A stretch of DNA of 64,000 nucleotides, taken from the NCBI GenBank assembly GCA_018672315.1, contig CP076053.1:2901827-2965826 (forward strand). The letters run 5' to 3'. Below are positions 16,428 to 24,730 of the stretch, one piece after another. Position 1 is the stretch's first letter, and every line of letters begins with the position of its first letter. The DNA is from Nocardioidaceae bacterium (GTDB lineage: Bacteria > Actinomycetota > Actinomycetes > Propionibacteriales > Nocardioidaceae). Position numbers and translations under genes: made by a program. The notes under the pieces were generated by a model. It saw only the letters and a program-made list of their open reading frames with translations. It did not search any database and was not told where the DNA came from.

Positions 16428-18551
16428 TCACCTCGTGGCAGCCGGCACCCTCAGCGGCTTCGCGAGCCACCCGGGGATCGTCCAGTTCGCACGGCCCAGC
16501 ACGCCCACGAGCGCGGGCGCCAGCACGCCCCGCACGATCACGGCGTCGATCGCGATGCCGAGCGCCAGGGTTGTCGCCAGCACCTTCACCTCGATCGCGG
16601 GCACCGTGGAGAGGGCGATGAAGGCGAAGAACAGGATCAGTGCCGCGGACGTCACCAGCCGACCGGTGTTCGCCATGCCCTCGACCACGGCACGGTCCGT
16701 CGCCTCGCGGCCGTCGGGGACGGCGGACGACCCCGCACCGGTGGCGGTGAGGTCGTCGTACTCCTCGCGCATCCGGGAGAGCAGGAACACCTCGTAGTCC
16801 ATCGAGAGCCCGAAGAGGAACGCGAAGGCTGCCACCGGCACCCAGATCGTCACGGCCCCGGTCGCCGACTGTCCGAAGAGCAGCTCCGAGCCGATGCCGT
16901 GCTGCCAGATCAACACGGTCAGGCCGTACGCCGCCGCCAGCGAGATGACGTTCAGAGCCAGCGCCTTGATCGGCAGCCACAGCGACTTCAGGGCCCGTGC
17001 GAGCAGCAGGAACGTCACGATCGCGACCCCGAGAACCACCCAGACCGCGTTGTCGTAGACGGCCGCGATGTAGTCGACGTCCTCGGCGGGACTGCCGCCC
17101 ACCTCGGCATCGATCGTGCCGTCGGCCGAGAGCGTGCGGATCCGGTCGAGCGTCTCCCGCCCGGCGGAGGTCGTCGGGTCGTCGGCACCCCACACCTGGA
17201 GCAGGCGGCTTCCCTCGATCCGCCACGCGGGCCCCTCGGGGGCGGCCACGGCAGCGACCCCCTCGACCGAGGAGACCCGGTCGCGTACGGCGCTCACGTC
17301 CTGGGTCGGGACCAGCAGCTCGGTCGGGCGGACGGCGCCCACGGGCACCCCGTCCTCGATCGCACCGCTGAGCGCGCTCGCCGCGGGTGCCGAACCCGTC
17401 AGGCTGCTCAGCTGGGCACTCCCGAGGGTGATCCCGAGCGCCGGGGCCGCCATCGCGAGCAGGACGCCGACGGAGCCGATGATCGCAAGCCACCGGTGGC
17501 GCAGCACTCGCCGCGCGACCCCCGCCCACAGTCGGCTGCGGGTCGTCGCCGCCGAGCGACGTGGCCAGCTGAGCCTCGGGCCCACGGCGCTGAGGAGGGC
17601 CGGCACGAGCGTCAGCGAGACCCCCACGCTGAGCAGCGGGATCAGCAGCCCGCCGAGGCCGATGCTCCGCAGGAACGGGATCGGGACGATCACCAGCGCA
17701 GCGAGGGAGATGGCCACGGTCGTGCCGCTGAAGAGCACGGCGCGCCCGGCCGTACGCAAGGACTCGCGCACGGCCTCGTCGTTGGCGAGACCCCTGCTGC
17801 GCTCCTCGCGCCACCGCGTCACCACGAGCAGTGAGTAGTCGATGGCCACGCCCAGGCCGATGAGGGCGATCAGGTACTCCACCACGGCCGAGACGTCGGT
17901 CAGGTAGGTCAGCCCGAGGAGGGCCAGGAAGGTCCCCAGGATCGACACCGCGGCGACCAGCAGGGGCACCCCCGCCAGCAGGGACCCGAAGACCAGCGCC
18001 AGCACCACCAGCGCACCGATGGCGCCGATCGCCACCTCGACGACCAGGCCTCGGTCGTCACCGCCGCCCTCCTGCAGCAGCGTGAAGCCGGTGAGCGCCA
18101 CGGTCGTCCCGTCCCCACTCGCCTGGGAGGCGATCTGCTCCAGCGCCGGCAGCGCCTCGGCGTACGGGGACGGACCCGGCGTCACCGGGGGATAGGCCAC
18201 GACGACGGTTGTGGCGGGATCGGGGGACAGGCCGGTCGCTCCCGGGTCGTCCGGCGTCACCACCCGGCTGCCGGGCACGGCCCGTGCCGCCGCCTCGGCC
18301 ACCTGACCTGCGGTGCCCGCTGCGTCGTCGCCCTCCACGACGAGCAGCAGCGGGTCGTTGAGACCGCCGCTGCCGAAGTCCTCCACGATCCGCTGGTTGA
18401 CCTCGTACGCCTCCTGACCGGGGAGGGCGAAGTCGTAGGACAGCCGGTCGACGGTCGTCGAGGCGGTGGCGCCACCTGCCACGGCGATTAGCAGCCAGCC
18501 GATGGCCACGAGCAGGCGGTGGCGCAGGACGAGGTCGGTCAGTCGGGTCAC
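16428..18551 (-). CDS. MMPL/RND-family membrane exporter
   Basis: Large inner-membrane transporter of the MMPL family, which move lipids or hydrophobic drugs using the proton gradient. 707 residues from the GTG at 18551. Topology is the family's duplicated one: helix 1 (HRLLVAIGWLLIAVAGGATA), a large outer domain to about residue 165, a helix bundle with the motif IALIGLGVAIDYSLLVVTRWREE, a second outer domain, then a second bundle with FLFGLSMDYEVFLLSRMREEY. The Asp-Tyr pairs in both are the proton-relay residues. The GTG start has a TGGAGA ribosome site, while an ATG at 18587 lies inside the operator shared with the divergent MarR gene, so 18551 is preferred. Confidence 0.85.
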   Translation of the reverse strand: MTRLTDLVLRHRLLVAIGWLLIAVAGGATASTTVDRLSYDFALPGQEAYEVNQRIVEDFGSGGLNDPLLLVVEGDDAAGTAGQVAEAAARAVPGSRVVTPDDPGATGLSPDPATTVVVAYPPVTPGPSPYAEALPALEQIASQASGDGTTVALTGFTLLQEGGGDDRGLVVEVAIGAIGALVVLALVFGSLLAGVPLLVAAVSILGTFLALLGLTYLTDVSAVVEYLIALIGLGVAIDYSLLVVTRWREERSRGLANDEAVRESLRTAGRAVLFSGTTVAISLAALVIVPIPFLRSIGLGGLLIPLLSVGVSLTLVPALLSAVGPRLSWPRRSAATTRSRLWAGVARRVLRHRWLAIIGSVGVLLAMAAPALGITLGSAQLSSLTGSAPAASALSGAIEDGVPVGAVRPTELLVPTQDVSAVRDRVSSVEGVAAVAAPEGPAWRIEGSRLLQVWGADDPTTSAGRETLDRIRTLSADGTIDAEVGGSPAEDVDYIAAVYDNAVWVVLGVAIVTFLLLARALKSLWLPIKALALNVISLAAAYGLTVLIWQHGIGSELLFGQSATGAVTIWVPVAAFAFLFGLSMDYEVFLLSRMREEYDDLTATGAGSSAVPDGREATDRAVVEGMANTGRLVTSAALILFFAFIALSTVPAIEVKVLATTLALGIAIDAVIVRGVLAPALVGVLGRANWTIPGWLAKPLRVPAATR

Positions 18552-18563
18552 GGTGTCTCCAGG

Positions 18564-18603
18564 ATGTGTAAGGAACTTGATACCCATCAGGCACCTTACA
18601 CAT
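18564..18603. promoter_or_regulatory. Inverted-repeat operator between MMPL exporter and MarR regulator
   Basis: Perfect 10-bp arms ATGTGTAAGG (18564-18573) and CCTTACACAT (18594-18603) separated by 20 bp, in an AT-rich island between the two divergent starts. Each arm could be one half-site or part of a separate regulator site. The right arm would cover the -35 region of the marR-like gene, fitting autorepression. Confidence 0.75.
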
Positions 18604-18616
18604 GGTGACGGACGCC

Positions 18617-18622
18617 TAAACT
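18617..18622 (+). promoter_or_regulatory. Putative -10 box of leaderless marR-like transcript
   Basis: TAAACT lies 6 bp before the ATG start with no ribosome site between, next to the operator arm. Confidence 0.4.
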
Positions 18623-18628
18623 GCCGAC

Positions 18629-19081
18629 ATGGCCGAGCGTGCAGCGGGATGGAGCGGCGGGGACCCCGACGACCTCACCTCCTTGACCCTGATCCGCGTC
18701 TCGCTCGTCTTCAGACGCGTCTTCACCGAGACGCTCGCGCCGTTCGACCTCCCACCTCAGCACTTCAGCGTCCTGCTGCACCTGGTGCAGAAGCCCGGAC
18801 GGAGCCAGGCCGATCTCGCCCGCGAGGTGCTGGCGACGCCGCAGTCGGTCGGCGAGCTCCTCCGTGGGATGGAGGAGAGCGGTCTGGTCGAGCGCACCCC
18901 GCCCGAGGGGCGCGGACTCCCTGCACGCGTGTACGCCTCCGAGCGCGGGCGCGCGCTGCTCGAGGAGGTGACCCCCCACGTCCTCGCTGCCTTCTCCGCG
19001 GAGTCGCTGGGCCTCCCGGAGTCGACGTACGAGCGACTCAACGGCGACCTCCACACGATCCTGCACGCCCTCGGCGGGTGA
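18629..19081 (+). CDS. MarR-family transcriptional regulator
   Basis: 150-residue winged-helix regulator. The dimerisation helix covers the first 45 residues (LTSLTLIRVSLVFRRVFTETL), the recognition helix-turn-helix is QADLAREVLATPQSVGELLRG, and the wing follows with GLVERTPPEGRGLPARVYAS. MarR proteins are usually repressors released by small lipophilic ligands. Divergent placement from an MMPL exporter across a perfect inverted repeat strongly suggests that it represses the exporter and itself, and that the exported compound or a relative is the ligand. The ATG start appears leaderless. Confidence 0.88.
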   Translation: MAERAAGWSGGDPDDLTSLTLIRVSLVFRRVFTETLAPFDLPPQHFSVLLHLVQKPGRSQADLAREVLATPQSVGELLRGMEESGLVERTPPEGRGLPARVYASERGRALLEEVTPHVLAAFSAESLGLPESTYERLNGDLHTILHALGG

Positions 19082-19153
19082 GCCGCCCCGCGATCCGTGC
19101 CCGGGGTGGGACGGGTCCCTAACCTGGGGCGAAGAGGTGACGCGAGGGGGGTG

Positions 19154-19600
19154 GTGCACGTGCTGCGGGTCCTGCTCCCGATGCTGCTCGTCAGCGGCGT
19201 CCTCTTCGCGCTCGTGTGGCTCGCCGGCGACGTCTCCCACGCCGTGCGTACGCGACGCCGTGCTCGTCGCGACGAGCAGCTCGCGCAGCAGACACAGGCG
19301 CGTACGGAGAGCGAGACGACAGCGATCGGGCGATCCCGGGACTCGCTGCGGCGGGCCCGCGAGGCACGGGTCTACGACCAGGTCGCCGACCTGCTGCAGC
19401 AGCCCGACCTCGACCTCCTCCCCGAGCGCCAGGTCGCCGACGTGCTCACGGCGGTGGAGGACCTGCAGGCCACTGGGACGACCGACGGTGCCGCGTCGGC
19501 CGAGCTGCGCGACGCGGCCCTGCTGCACGCCGAGACCGTGGTCGGTACGGCAGCGCGGGACCTGCGTGCCGCGCGCCTCGTCGGGGGCGACGACGACTGA
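19154..19600 (+). CDS. Hypothetical membrane-anchored coiled protein
   Basis: 148 residues, family not recognised. One N-terminal membrane helix (VLRVLLPMLLVSGVLFALVW) followed by a very basic stretch (RTRRRARRDEQLAQQTQ), then a mostly helical cytoplasmic region with EARVYDQVADLLQQPDLDLL and VADVLTAVEDLQA. GTG at 19154 is chosen because GAGG lies 6-7 bp upstream; starts at 19097 and 19151 are alternatives. It sits 73 bp after the marR-like gene and 61 bp before nuoA on the same strand. No function can be given. Confidence 0.6.
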   Translation: MHVLRVLLPMLLVSGVLFALVWLAGDVSHAVRTRRRARRDEQLAQQTQARTESETTAIGRSRDSLRRAREARVYDQVADLLQQPDLDLLPERQVADVLTAVEDLQATGTTDGAASAELRDAALLHAETVVGTAARDLRAARLVGGDDD

Positions 19601-19661
19601 GGAGGGTCCCTCTCTGGCGCGGGACGCATGATCGCCTGCCGGGTCGCGGTACACAGGGGCC

Positions 19662-20015
19662 GTGCCCGATGCCTTCCCCGCCCTCGCGCTGCTGCTGACG
19701 GTGGTCGCGACGGCCATCGCGGGCGTACGTCTCACGGGGCGTGGGCTCGCGGTCGGCGACGGTCCGCTGCCGGTGCTGCCGTACACCTCCGGACATCTCC
19801 CGACCCAGCACGCACTGAGCCGGTACCACGCGCGCTGGTACGCGGGTTCCGTGGTCTTCCTCGCCTTCGACGTCGAGATGCTGTTCATGTATCCCTGGGC
19901 CGTCGTCGTCGCCGACCTGGGGCCCGGTGCGGTGGTCGAGATGTTCGGCTTCCTCACCCTGGTGCTTCTCGCGGTCCTGTGGGCACGCCGGGAGGGGGCG
20001 TTGTCATGGGCCTGA
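19662..20015 (+). CDS. nuoA: Complex I-like subunit NuoA
   Basis: Three-helix membrane subunit of the complex I family, 117 residues. The diagnostic loop and helix RYHARWYAGSVVFLAFDVEM continue into LFMYPWAVVV; the conserved Asp and Glu of FDVE, which lie close to the quinone site in true complex I, are both present. GTG start, with a TACACA box 6 bp upstream. First gene of a tight eight-gene operon; its last 10 bp overlap the next gene. The subunits that would dock on it in a normal enzyme (NuoB, C, D) are absent or reduced to a relic, so its partner surface is unclear. Confidence 0.85.
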   Translation: MPDAFPALALLLTVVATAIAGVRLTGRGLAVGDGPLPVLPYTSGHLPTQHALSRYHARWYAGSVVFLAFDVEMLFMYPWAVVVADLGPGAVVEMFGFLTLVLLAVLWARREGALSWA

Positions 20016-21022
20016 CCGACCGTCTCCTCACCGGGCTGCGTGACGCCGGCACCGCGCGTCCGCACGTGCTGCTCGTCGAGCTTCCGGGGGGACGTGGCGT
20101 GCGCCGTGCGGTCGAGGACGCGCTCGACGAACGCGGCTGGCCGCGGGCGGTCAGCCCCGGCGCCGCCGACGTGCTGCTGCTCGCCGGCGAGGTCGGCGAC
20201 CCGCTGCTCCCGTACGTCGACCGCGTCCACGCCCAGCTGCCGGGACCGGCCGCACGCATCGCGGTGAGCGACCCGGCAGACGTGGACGACGCCCTCGACC
20301 GGAGCCGGGTCCACCTCGGCCACGCCGAGAGGCAGGCCGCGGCATCGAGGACGCGACCGGATCCGAGTTGGGTGCACCGCGCCGAGGACGAGCCGGCCGA
20401 GCCCGGTCCCATGGCTCCGTCCGGCATTCCCCTCGCCGGGGGCGCCGAGGACCGCGACGATCTCGAGATGGACGCGCTGCACGTGCCCCTGGGTCCCGTG
20501 CTCCCGCACTGGCCGGCCGGACTCGTCCTGCACTCGGAGCTCCACGGCGACGTGGTCGCCGATGTCCGGGTGGCACGGTTCGGTCACGACGTCCCGCCGC
20601 GGGACGCAGGGGAGGCGACCGCCCGCGTGCTCGACGCCGCCTCCCACGTGCTGGCGCTCGCCGGCGACGACCGCAGGGCCCTGCGGGTGCGGAGCCTGCG
20701 CCGCCGGGTGCTCGCTGACGTCACCGGCACCCGCGCGCAGACCCGCGTCGACCTGGCACGCCTCGAGCAGACCTTCCGGTCGCGACTGGTCGCACGGTCT
20801 CTCGGTGACCCGGCCCTCGCCGTCGCCGACCTGCTCGCCGGCACGCGCGGACCGCACGCGCCGATGCCGGATGTGCTCTCCGCGGAGGGCCTCCGTGAGG
20901 CGGTCGTCGGACGTGACGTCGGCGAGGTGCGTCTGCTCGTCGCCGCGCTGTCGCCCCGTCTGCGGAGCGAAGCGCCGGCCACATCGTCGGGTGGCCCCCG
21001 CCCGGGGGCGGGCGTGGCATGA
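20006..21022 (+). CDS. NuoB/NuoD-like relic protein lacking Fe-S ligands
   Basis: 338 residues in the place where nuoB, C and D normally sit. Residues about 18-90 follow NuoB: SPGAADVLLLAGEVGDPLLP then RVHAQLPGPAARIAVSD matches the NuoB pattern SP-qaDl-ivAG-V---m-P---Q-yDQmP-P-wv--mG-CA, but every cluster cysteine is gone. Residues about 155-195 (VPLGPVLPHWPAGLVLHSEL, then HGDVVADVRVARFG) follow the NuoD start (GPqHPs-hG-lrl-lel-Ge-V). The remainder has no recognised relatives. There are no cysteines at all in the protein, so it cannot carry N2. It probably caps the membrane arm on the cytoplasmic side. The stop overlaps nuoH by 4 bp. These relationships are from reading, not from a search. 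Confidence 0.6.
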   Translation: MGLTDRLLTGLRDAGTARPHVLLVELPGGRGVRRAVEDALDERGWPRAVSPGAADVLLLAGEVGDPLLPYVDRVHAQLPGPAARIAVSDPADVDDALDRSRVHLGHAERQAAASRTRPDPSWVHRAEDEPAEPGPMAPSGIPLAGGAEDRDDLEMDALHVPLGPVLPHWPAGLVLHSELHGDVVADVRVARFGHDVPPRDAGEATARVLDAASHVLALAGDDRRALRVRSLRRRVLADVTGTRAQTRVDLARLEQTFRSRLVARSLGDPALAVADLLAGTRGPHAPMPDVLSAEGLREAVVGRDVGEVRLLVAALSPRLRSEAPATSSGGPRPGAGVA

Positions 21023-21951
21023 CCCTGCTCGCCGCCGTCGGCCTCGTCGCGGCCACCCTCACGCTCGCATGGCTCTCGGCGGCCACGGGGGTGGCGTACG
21101 CCGGCGGGTCGCGGAGCACCGCGCTCCGTGCCCCCGCGTACGAGAGCGCCCGCCTGCTGCGGCAGCGTCGGCGCCGCACGGTGGACGCCGACCGGCTCCT
21201 GCTCACCCTCGCGGTGGTCGGGCTGTTCCCGATCGCGGTGCTCATGGCGGCACTCGTCCCGTTCGGCGACGGTCCCGCCGCGGCGACCCTGCTCGTCAGC
21301 GGCATCGGCATCGTGTGGATCAACGCGTTCGACGTCACCGTCTGGGCGCTGGTCTGGTTGCTGGGCTGGGGACCGAACGCCGCGTCGGGCCTGGTGGGCG
21401 GCTACCGCTTCCTCGCCCAGGCGCTGGCCTACGAGCTGCCGTTGATGTTCGCGCTCACCGCACCCGCCATCGCAGCGGGCAGCCTCGACCTGCGGGTCGT
21501 CGCCGACGCGCAGACGGTGCCGTACGCGCTGTGGATGCCGGTCGCGTTCGCGGCCTACTGCCTCGGCGTGCTCGGCTTCAGCCTCCGAGGACCCCTGGCC
21601 TCGCCGACCACGCCCGACATCGACGGCGGCGTGCTCGCCGAGCTGTCCGGCACCGACGCGCTGCTGGTCCGGGCCGGCCGCCACGCCCTGCTGGGCGCCG
21701 GGGCCCTGGCGGCGGTGCCGTTGTTCCTGGCCGGGGGATCGGGGCCGCTGCTCCCGGCGCCGGTGTGGGTGCTCCTCAAGGCTGCGGCGCTCACCGCCGC
21801 CCTGGCCTGGGTGGCGAGCCGCGTCCCTGCCGTGCGTCCCGACCGTCTCTTCGCCGTCGCCTGGACGTGGCTGCTGCCCGCGGTGCTCGTGCAGCTCCTC
21901 GTCGTCTCGGTCGTCGCGCAGGCGGGGTTGACCGCAGCAGGAGGCCGCTGA
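21019..21951 (+). CDS. nuoH: Complex I-like subunit NuoH
   Basis: Multi-helix subunit homologous to the one that forms the base of the quinone chamber. 310 residues. GGYRFLAQALAYELPLMFAL is the conserved helix 5 segment (A-YE-P). The cytoplasmic loop that in the true enzyme reads like PFDLPEAE-ELV-GY--EYSG is strongly degraded to TTPDIDGGVLAELSGTDALL, retaining few acidic residues, and the N-terminal loop is arginine-rich (RLLRQRRRRTVDADR). This suggests the quinone funnel or the contact to NuoD has changed. Start overlaps the previous gene by 4 bp (ATGA). Confidence 0.8.
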   Translation: MTLLAAVGLVAATLTLAWLSAATGVAYAGGSRSTALRAPAYESARLLRQRRRRTVDADRLLLTLAVVGLFPIAVLMAALVPFGDGPAAATLLVSGIGIVWINAFDVTVWALVWLLGWGPNAASGLVGGYRFLAQALAYELPLMFALTAPAIAAGSLDLRVVADAQTVPYALWMPVAFAAYCLGVLGFSLRGPLASPTTPDIDGGVLAELSGTDALLVRAGRHALLGAGALAAVPLFLAGGSGPLLPAPVWVLLKAAALTAALAWVASRVPAVRPDRLFAVAWTWLLPAVLVQLLVVSVVAQAGLTAAGGR

Positions 21952-22532
21952 TGCAGGTGACCGATGCCGGACTCCTCACCCACCTCGCGTACGCCGCCCT
22001 CGCCCTCACCGCGGTCGCCGCGGGTGTCGCGGTGTTCGTGGTGGACTCCATGGCCCGAGCGACCTGGGCGCTCGGCACCTCGTTCGTGTGCGTCGGACTC
22101 GCGCTGGTGCTGATGGGACAGAGCTACCTCGGCGTGATCACCGTGCTGATGATGGTCATGGAGATGGCGGTCATGGCGGTCTACATGCAGATGTTCATGG
22201 GCATGAACCCCGCCCTCATGCCGATGAGCATGGTGCACTCCCACCGCACGGCGGTCCTCGCGGGCGTCGGCACCTTCGCCGCGCTCGCTGCCGCCGCCCT
22301 GCTGATCCCGTGGCCCGACCGCCGGACGACGCCGCTCAGCTCCCCGGACGCCGACGTCACCGCCGCGATGGGCCGCGACATCATGGGCGCCCACGAGCTC
22401 GTCATGCTCGCCGTCGGACCGGTCATGGTCGCCACCGTCGTCGTCGGCGTGGTGCTCAGCGTGCGCGGCAGCCGGTACGACCGGCTCGGCGACGACCTCG
22501 ACCTCGACCCGGACCGGAAGGCGCACCGATGA
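21951..22532 (+). CDS. nuoJ: Complex I-like subunit NuoJ, methionine-rich
   Basis: 193 residues, assigned to NuoJ by position between nuoH and nuoK and by helix pattern (helix 3 GQSYLGVITVLMMVMEMAVM). The stretch from about residue 65 to 95 is unusually rich in methionine (about 13 Met in 31 residues, for example AVYMQMFMGMNPALMPMSM, then VHSHR), unlike typical NuoJ, where this helix carries VYAGAI-VLFLFV. The tail is polar and acidic (DRLGDDLDLDPDRK). GGAGG lies 9 bp before the ATG, which overlaps the nuoH stop by one base. Confidence 0.7.
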   Translation: MQVTDAGLLTHLAYAALALTAVAAGVAVFVVDSMARATWALGTSFVCVGLALVLMGQSYLGVITVLMMVMEMAVMAVYMQMFMGMNPALMPMSMVHSHRTAVLAGVGTFAALAAAALLIPWPDRRTTPLSSPDADVTAAMGRDIMGAHELVMLAVGPVMVATVVVGVVLSVRGSRYDRLGDDLDLDPDRKAHR

Positions 22533-22831
22533 CCCTGGAGACCGTGCTGCTCACCGCCGCTGCGCTGATCGGCGTCGGGGTGTACGGCGCCATGTCCCAA
22601 CAGGTCGTCGTGATGGTGATGATGGGCATCGAGCTGGCCGTTGCGGGGGTGCTGCTGGCCCTGGGCGGTCTGTGGTGGTTCACCAGTCCCGATGTGTCGC
22701 TCCAGACGCTCGGGCTGGTCGTGCTGGCCGCGATGACCGTCGAGATGGCCACGGGATTCGCGGTCGCCACCCTCCTGCACCGTCGCGACGGCACCGACAT
22801 GACCGACATGGCGGCAGGCCTGCATGAGTGA
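22529..22831 (+). CDS. nuoK: Complex I-like subunit NuoK
   Basis: Three-helix antiporter-related subunit, 100 residues, the usual length. Both intramembrane glutamates used in the proton path are present: MMGIELAVAGVLLALG in helix 2 and AAMTVEMATGFAVA in helix 3. ATGA overlap with nuoJ and an 8-bp overlap with nuoL show translational coupling. The retained glutamates argue that proton translocation, or at least charge movement, is still selected for in this module. Confidence 0.85.
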   Translation: MTLETVLLTAAALIGVGVYGAMSQQVVVMVMMGIELAVAGVLLALGGLWWFTSPDVSLQTLGLVVLAAMTVEMATGFAVATLLHRRDGTDMTDMAAGLHE

Positions 22832-24689
22832 GTCCGTGATGCGCGCCGGCCGGGCGGGACCGGCCCTCCCGCTGCTCGGAGCAGCGCTCGCGGCGCTCAT
22901 CGGTCTTCTCCTCCTCACGGCGGTCGCGGCGCAGGTCGTGGAGGGCCGACCGCCCGTACGCGTCGGGTGGGCGTTCTCGTCGATCGCCGACGTCGACCTG
23001 GTCCTGACGTCCTCCGGGCCCGGTGCGTACACCGCGTGGCTCGCCCCGCTGGTGGCGCTGGTGACCGCGACATGCCTCGTGGTCGCCTCCGTCCGCCCGG
23101 AGCTGTGTCGTCCGCGCTTCGTCGTGCTGATGCTCGCTTTCATGGTCGCCGCGCTGGTGACGGTGCTGGCCACGAACCTGCTCACCCTGCTTCTCGCGTG
23201 GGAGCTGATGGGGGCGGCGTCCTGGGCGCTGATCGGCTACCGATGGGCGGGCCGGAGCGTCGAGGCCGGCGCAGCGTCGCACGGTGCGCTCACCGCGTTC
23301 CTCACCACCCGCGCCGGGGACCTCGGCCTGTACGTCGCGGTCGGTGCCGCCGTGGCCGGCGGGGTCACCGGACTGCGGCTGGACGACCTCGCGGCCGCCA
23401 GTCCGGGCTGGCGCCACGTCATCGCCGCCGGCGTGCTCGTCGCGGCGCTTGGCAAGGCCGCGCAGCTGCCGTTCAGCTTCTGGCTGCGCCGGGCGATGGC
23501 CGGGCCGGCCCCGGTGTCGGCCCTGCTGCACTCCGCGGCGATGGTCGCGCTGGGCACGTACCTGCTGCTGCGTCTGTCCCCGCTGCTCGAGGCCGTCGGC
23601 TGGGCCGCCACGGCCACTGCCTGGCTGGGTGTGCTCACCGCGATCGCCCTCGGGGCCGTCGCGGTCGCACAGGACGACCTCAAGGACCTGCTCGCCGCCT
23701 CCACCGCCGCCCAGCTCGGCTTCGTCGTGCTCGCGGCCGGCGTGGGTGCCACCGGTGCCGGCACCGCCCACCTCCTCGTGCACGCCTGTGTGAAGGCGAC
23801 CCTGTTCCTGCTCGCGGGGCTGTGGCTGTGGCAGGCGGGCTCGCGGCGGCTCAGCGACCTCGTGGGTGTGGCACGGCGTACGCCCGGCCTCACCCGCGTC
23901 TCTCTCGTCGCGCTGCTCGCGCTCGGGGGGCTGCCCCCGCTCGGCCTGTGGTTCACCAAGGACGCGGTGCTCCACGAGGCCGACCGGTCACCGGCCGGGT
24001 CCGCCCTGGCCGTCGCCGGTCTCGTGGCGGCCGGCCTGGCCGCGGCGTACGTCGCTCGGGTGCTCGGGGTCCTCTTCCAAGGACCCGGACCCGAGGACGT
24101 CGACCTGCCGGGTGAGCCCCGCGTCGTCGTGATGCTGCGACCGCTCGTGCTTCTCGGCGCTCTCGGAGGGGTGCTGCTCGTGCCGGCCGTCGCGACCGCG
24201 CTGCCCGGGCGTCCGCCCTCCCTCGGGGCGCCCCTGGAGCTGGCGCTCTCGGCCGGCCTGGTGCTGCTCGTGCTGGTCCTCGTCTTCATCGCCGAGGCCG
24301 CTGCGCCCGCGCAGCCGCGACGCTGGCGACGGACCGTGGCGGGAGGACTGCTCAGTGACTGGCTCGGCCTCGAGCGGCTCGCCCACACTGTGGTCGTACG
24401 CCCCACCCTCGCCGTGGCCGGAGGTCTGGCCCGCCTCGACGACCGCGTGCTGGCCCGAGGCGTCGACGCCGCCGCACCGCTCACACGCCGTCTGGCCCGC
24501 GCGACCGGGCGGGCCGACGTCGCAGGCGTGGACGGTGTCGTACGCCTCGTCGACGCCGGCGCCCGAGCGGCCTCGCGGCAGGTGCGCCGCCCCCAACGCA
24601 CCGGACAGCTGCACCACTACTACGCCCAGCTCGTGCTCGTGCTCGGCCTCGGCGGGTTCGCCGCCGTCGTCGCCGCGCTGCTGACCTGA
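22824..24689 (+). CDS. nuoL: Complex I-like subunit NuoL (antiporter-type)
   Basis: 621 residues, full length including the lateral helix region. Key residues of the antiporter fold are kept: Glu in LTLLLAWELMGAASWALIGY, Lys in AALGKAAQLPFSFWLRRAM with GPAPVSALLHSAAMV, a broken-helix Lys in LVHACVKATLFLLAG, and FTKDAVLHE near residue 375. The C-terminal 150 residues include the segment that would form the long lateral helix and a final membrane anchor (VLVLGLGGFAAVVAALL). Compared with Mrp antiporter MrpA, no fused MrpB-like domain is seen. Together with nuoM and nuoN this makes three antiporter-type pumps. Confidence 0.88.
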   Translation: MSESVMRAGRAGPALPLLGAALAALIGLLLLTAVAAQVVEGRPPVRVGWAFSSIADVDLVLTSSGPGAYTAWLAPLVALVTATCLVVASVRPELCRPRFVVLMLAFMVAALVTVLATNLLTLLLAWELMGAASWALIGYRWAGRSVEAGAASHGALTAFLTTRAGDLGLYVAVGAAVAGGVTGLRLDDLAAASPGWRHVIAAGVLVAALGKAAQLPFSFWLRRAMAGPAPVSALLHSAAMVALGTYLLLRLSPLLEAVGWAATATAWLGVLTAIALGAVAVAQDDLKDLLAASTAAQLGFVVLAAGVGATGAGTAHLLVHACVKATLFLLAGLWLWQAGSRRLSDLVGVARRTPGLTRVSLVALLALGGLPPLGLWFTKDAVLHEADRSPAGSALAVAGLVAAGLAAAYVARVLGVLFQGPGPEDVDLPGEPRVVVMLRPLVLLGALGGVLLVPAVATALPGRPPSLGAPLELALSAGLVLLVLVLVFIAEAAAPAQPRRWRRTVAGGLLSDWLGLERLAHTVVVRPTLAVAGGLARLDDRVLARGVDAAAPLTRRLARATGRADVAGVDGVVRLVDAGARAASRQVRRPQRTGQLHHYYAQLVLVLGLGGFAAVVAALLT

Positions 24690-24694
24690 GCCGT

Positions 24695-24718
24695 CCCGAC
24701 CCCGACCCCGACCCCGAC
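24695..24718 (+). repeat. Four CCCGAC hexamers between nuoL and nuoM
   Basis: CCCGAC repeated four times in the 41-bp spacer, the only non-overlapping larger gap in the operon. Probably slippage-derived; no role is evident. Confidence 0.8.
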
Positions 24719-24730
24719 CCAAGGACCCGC

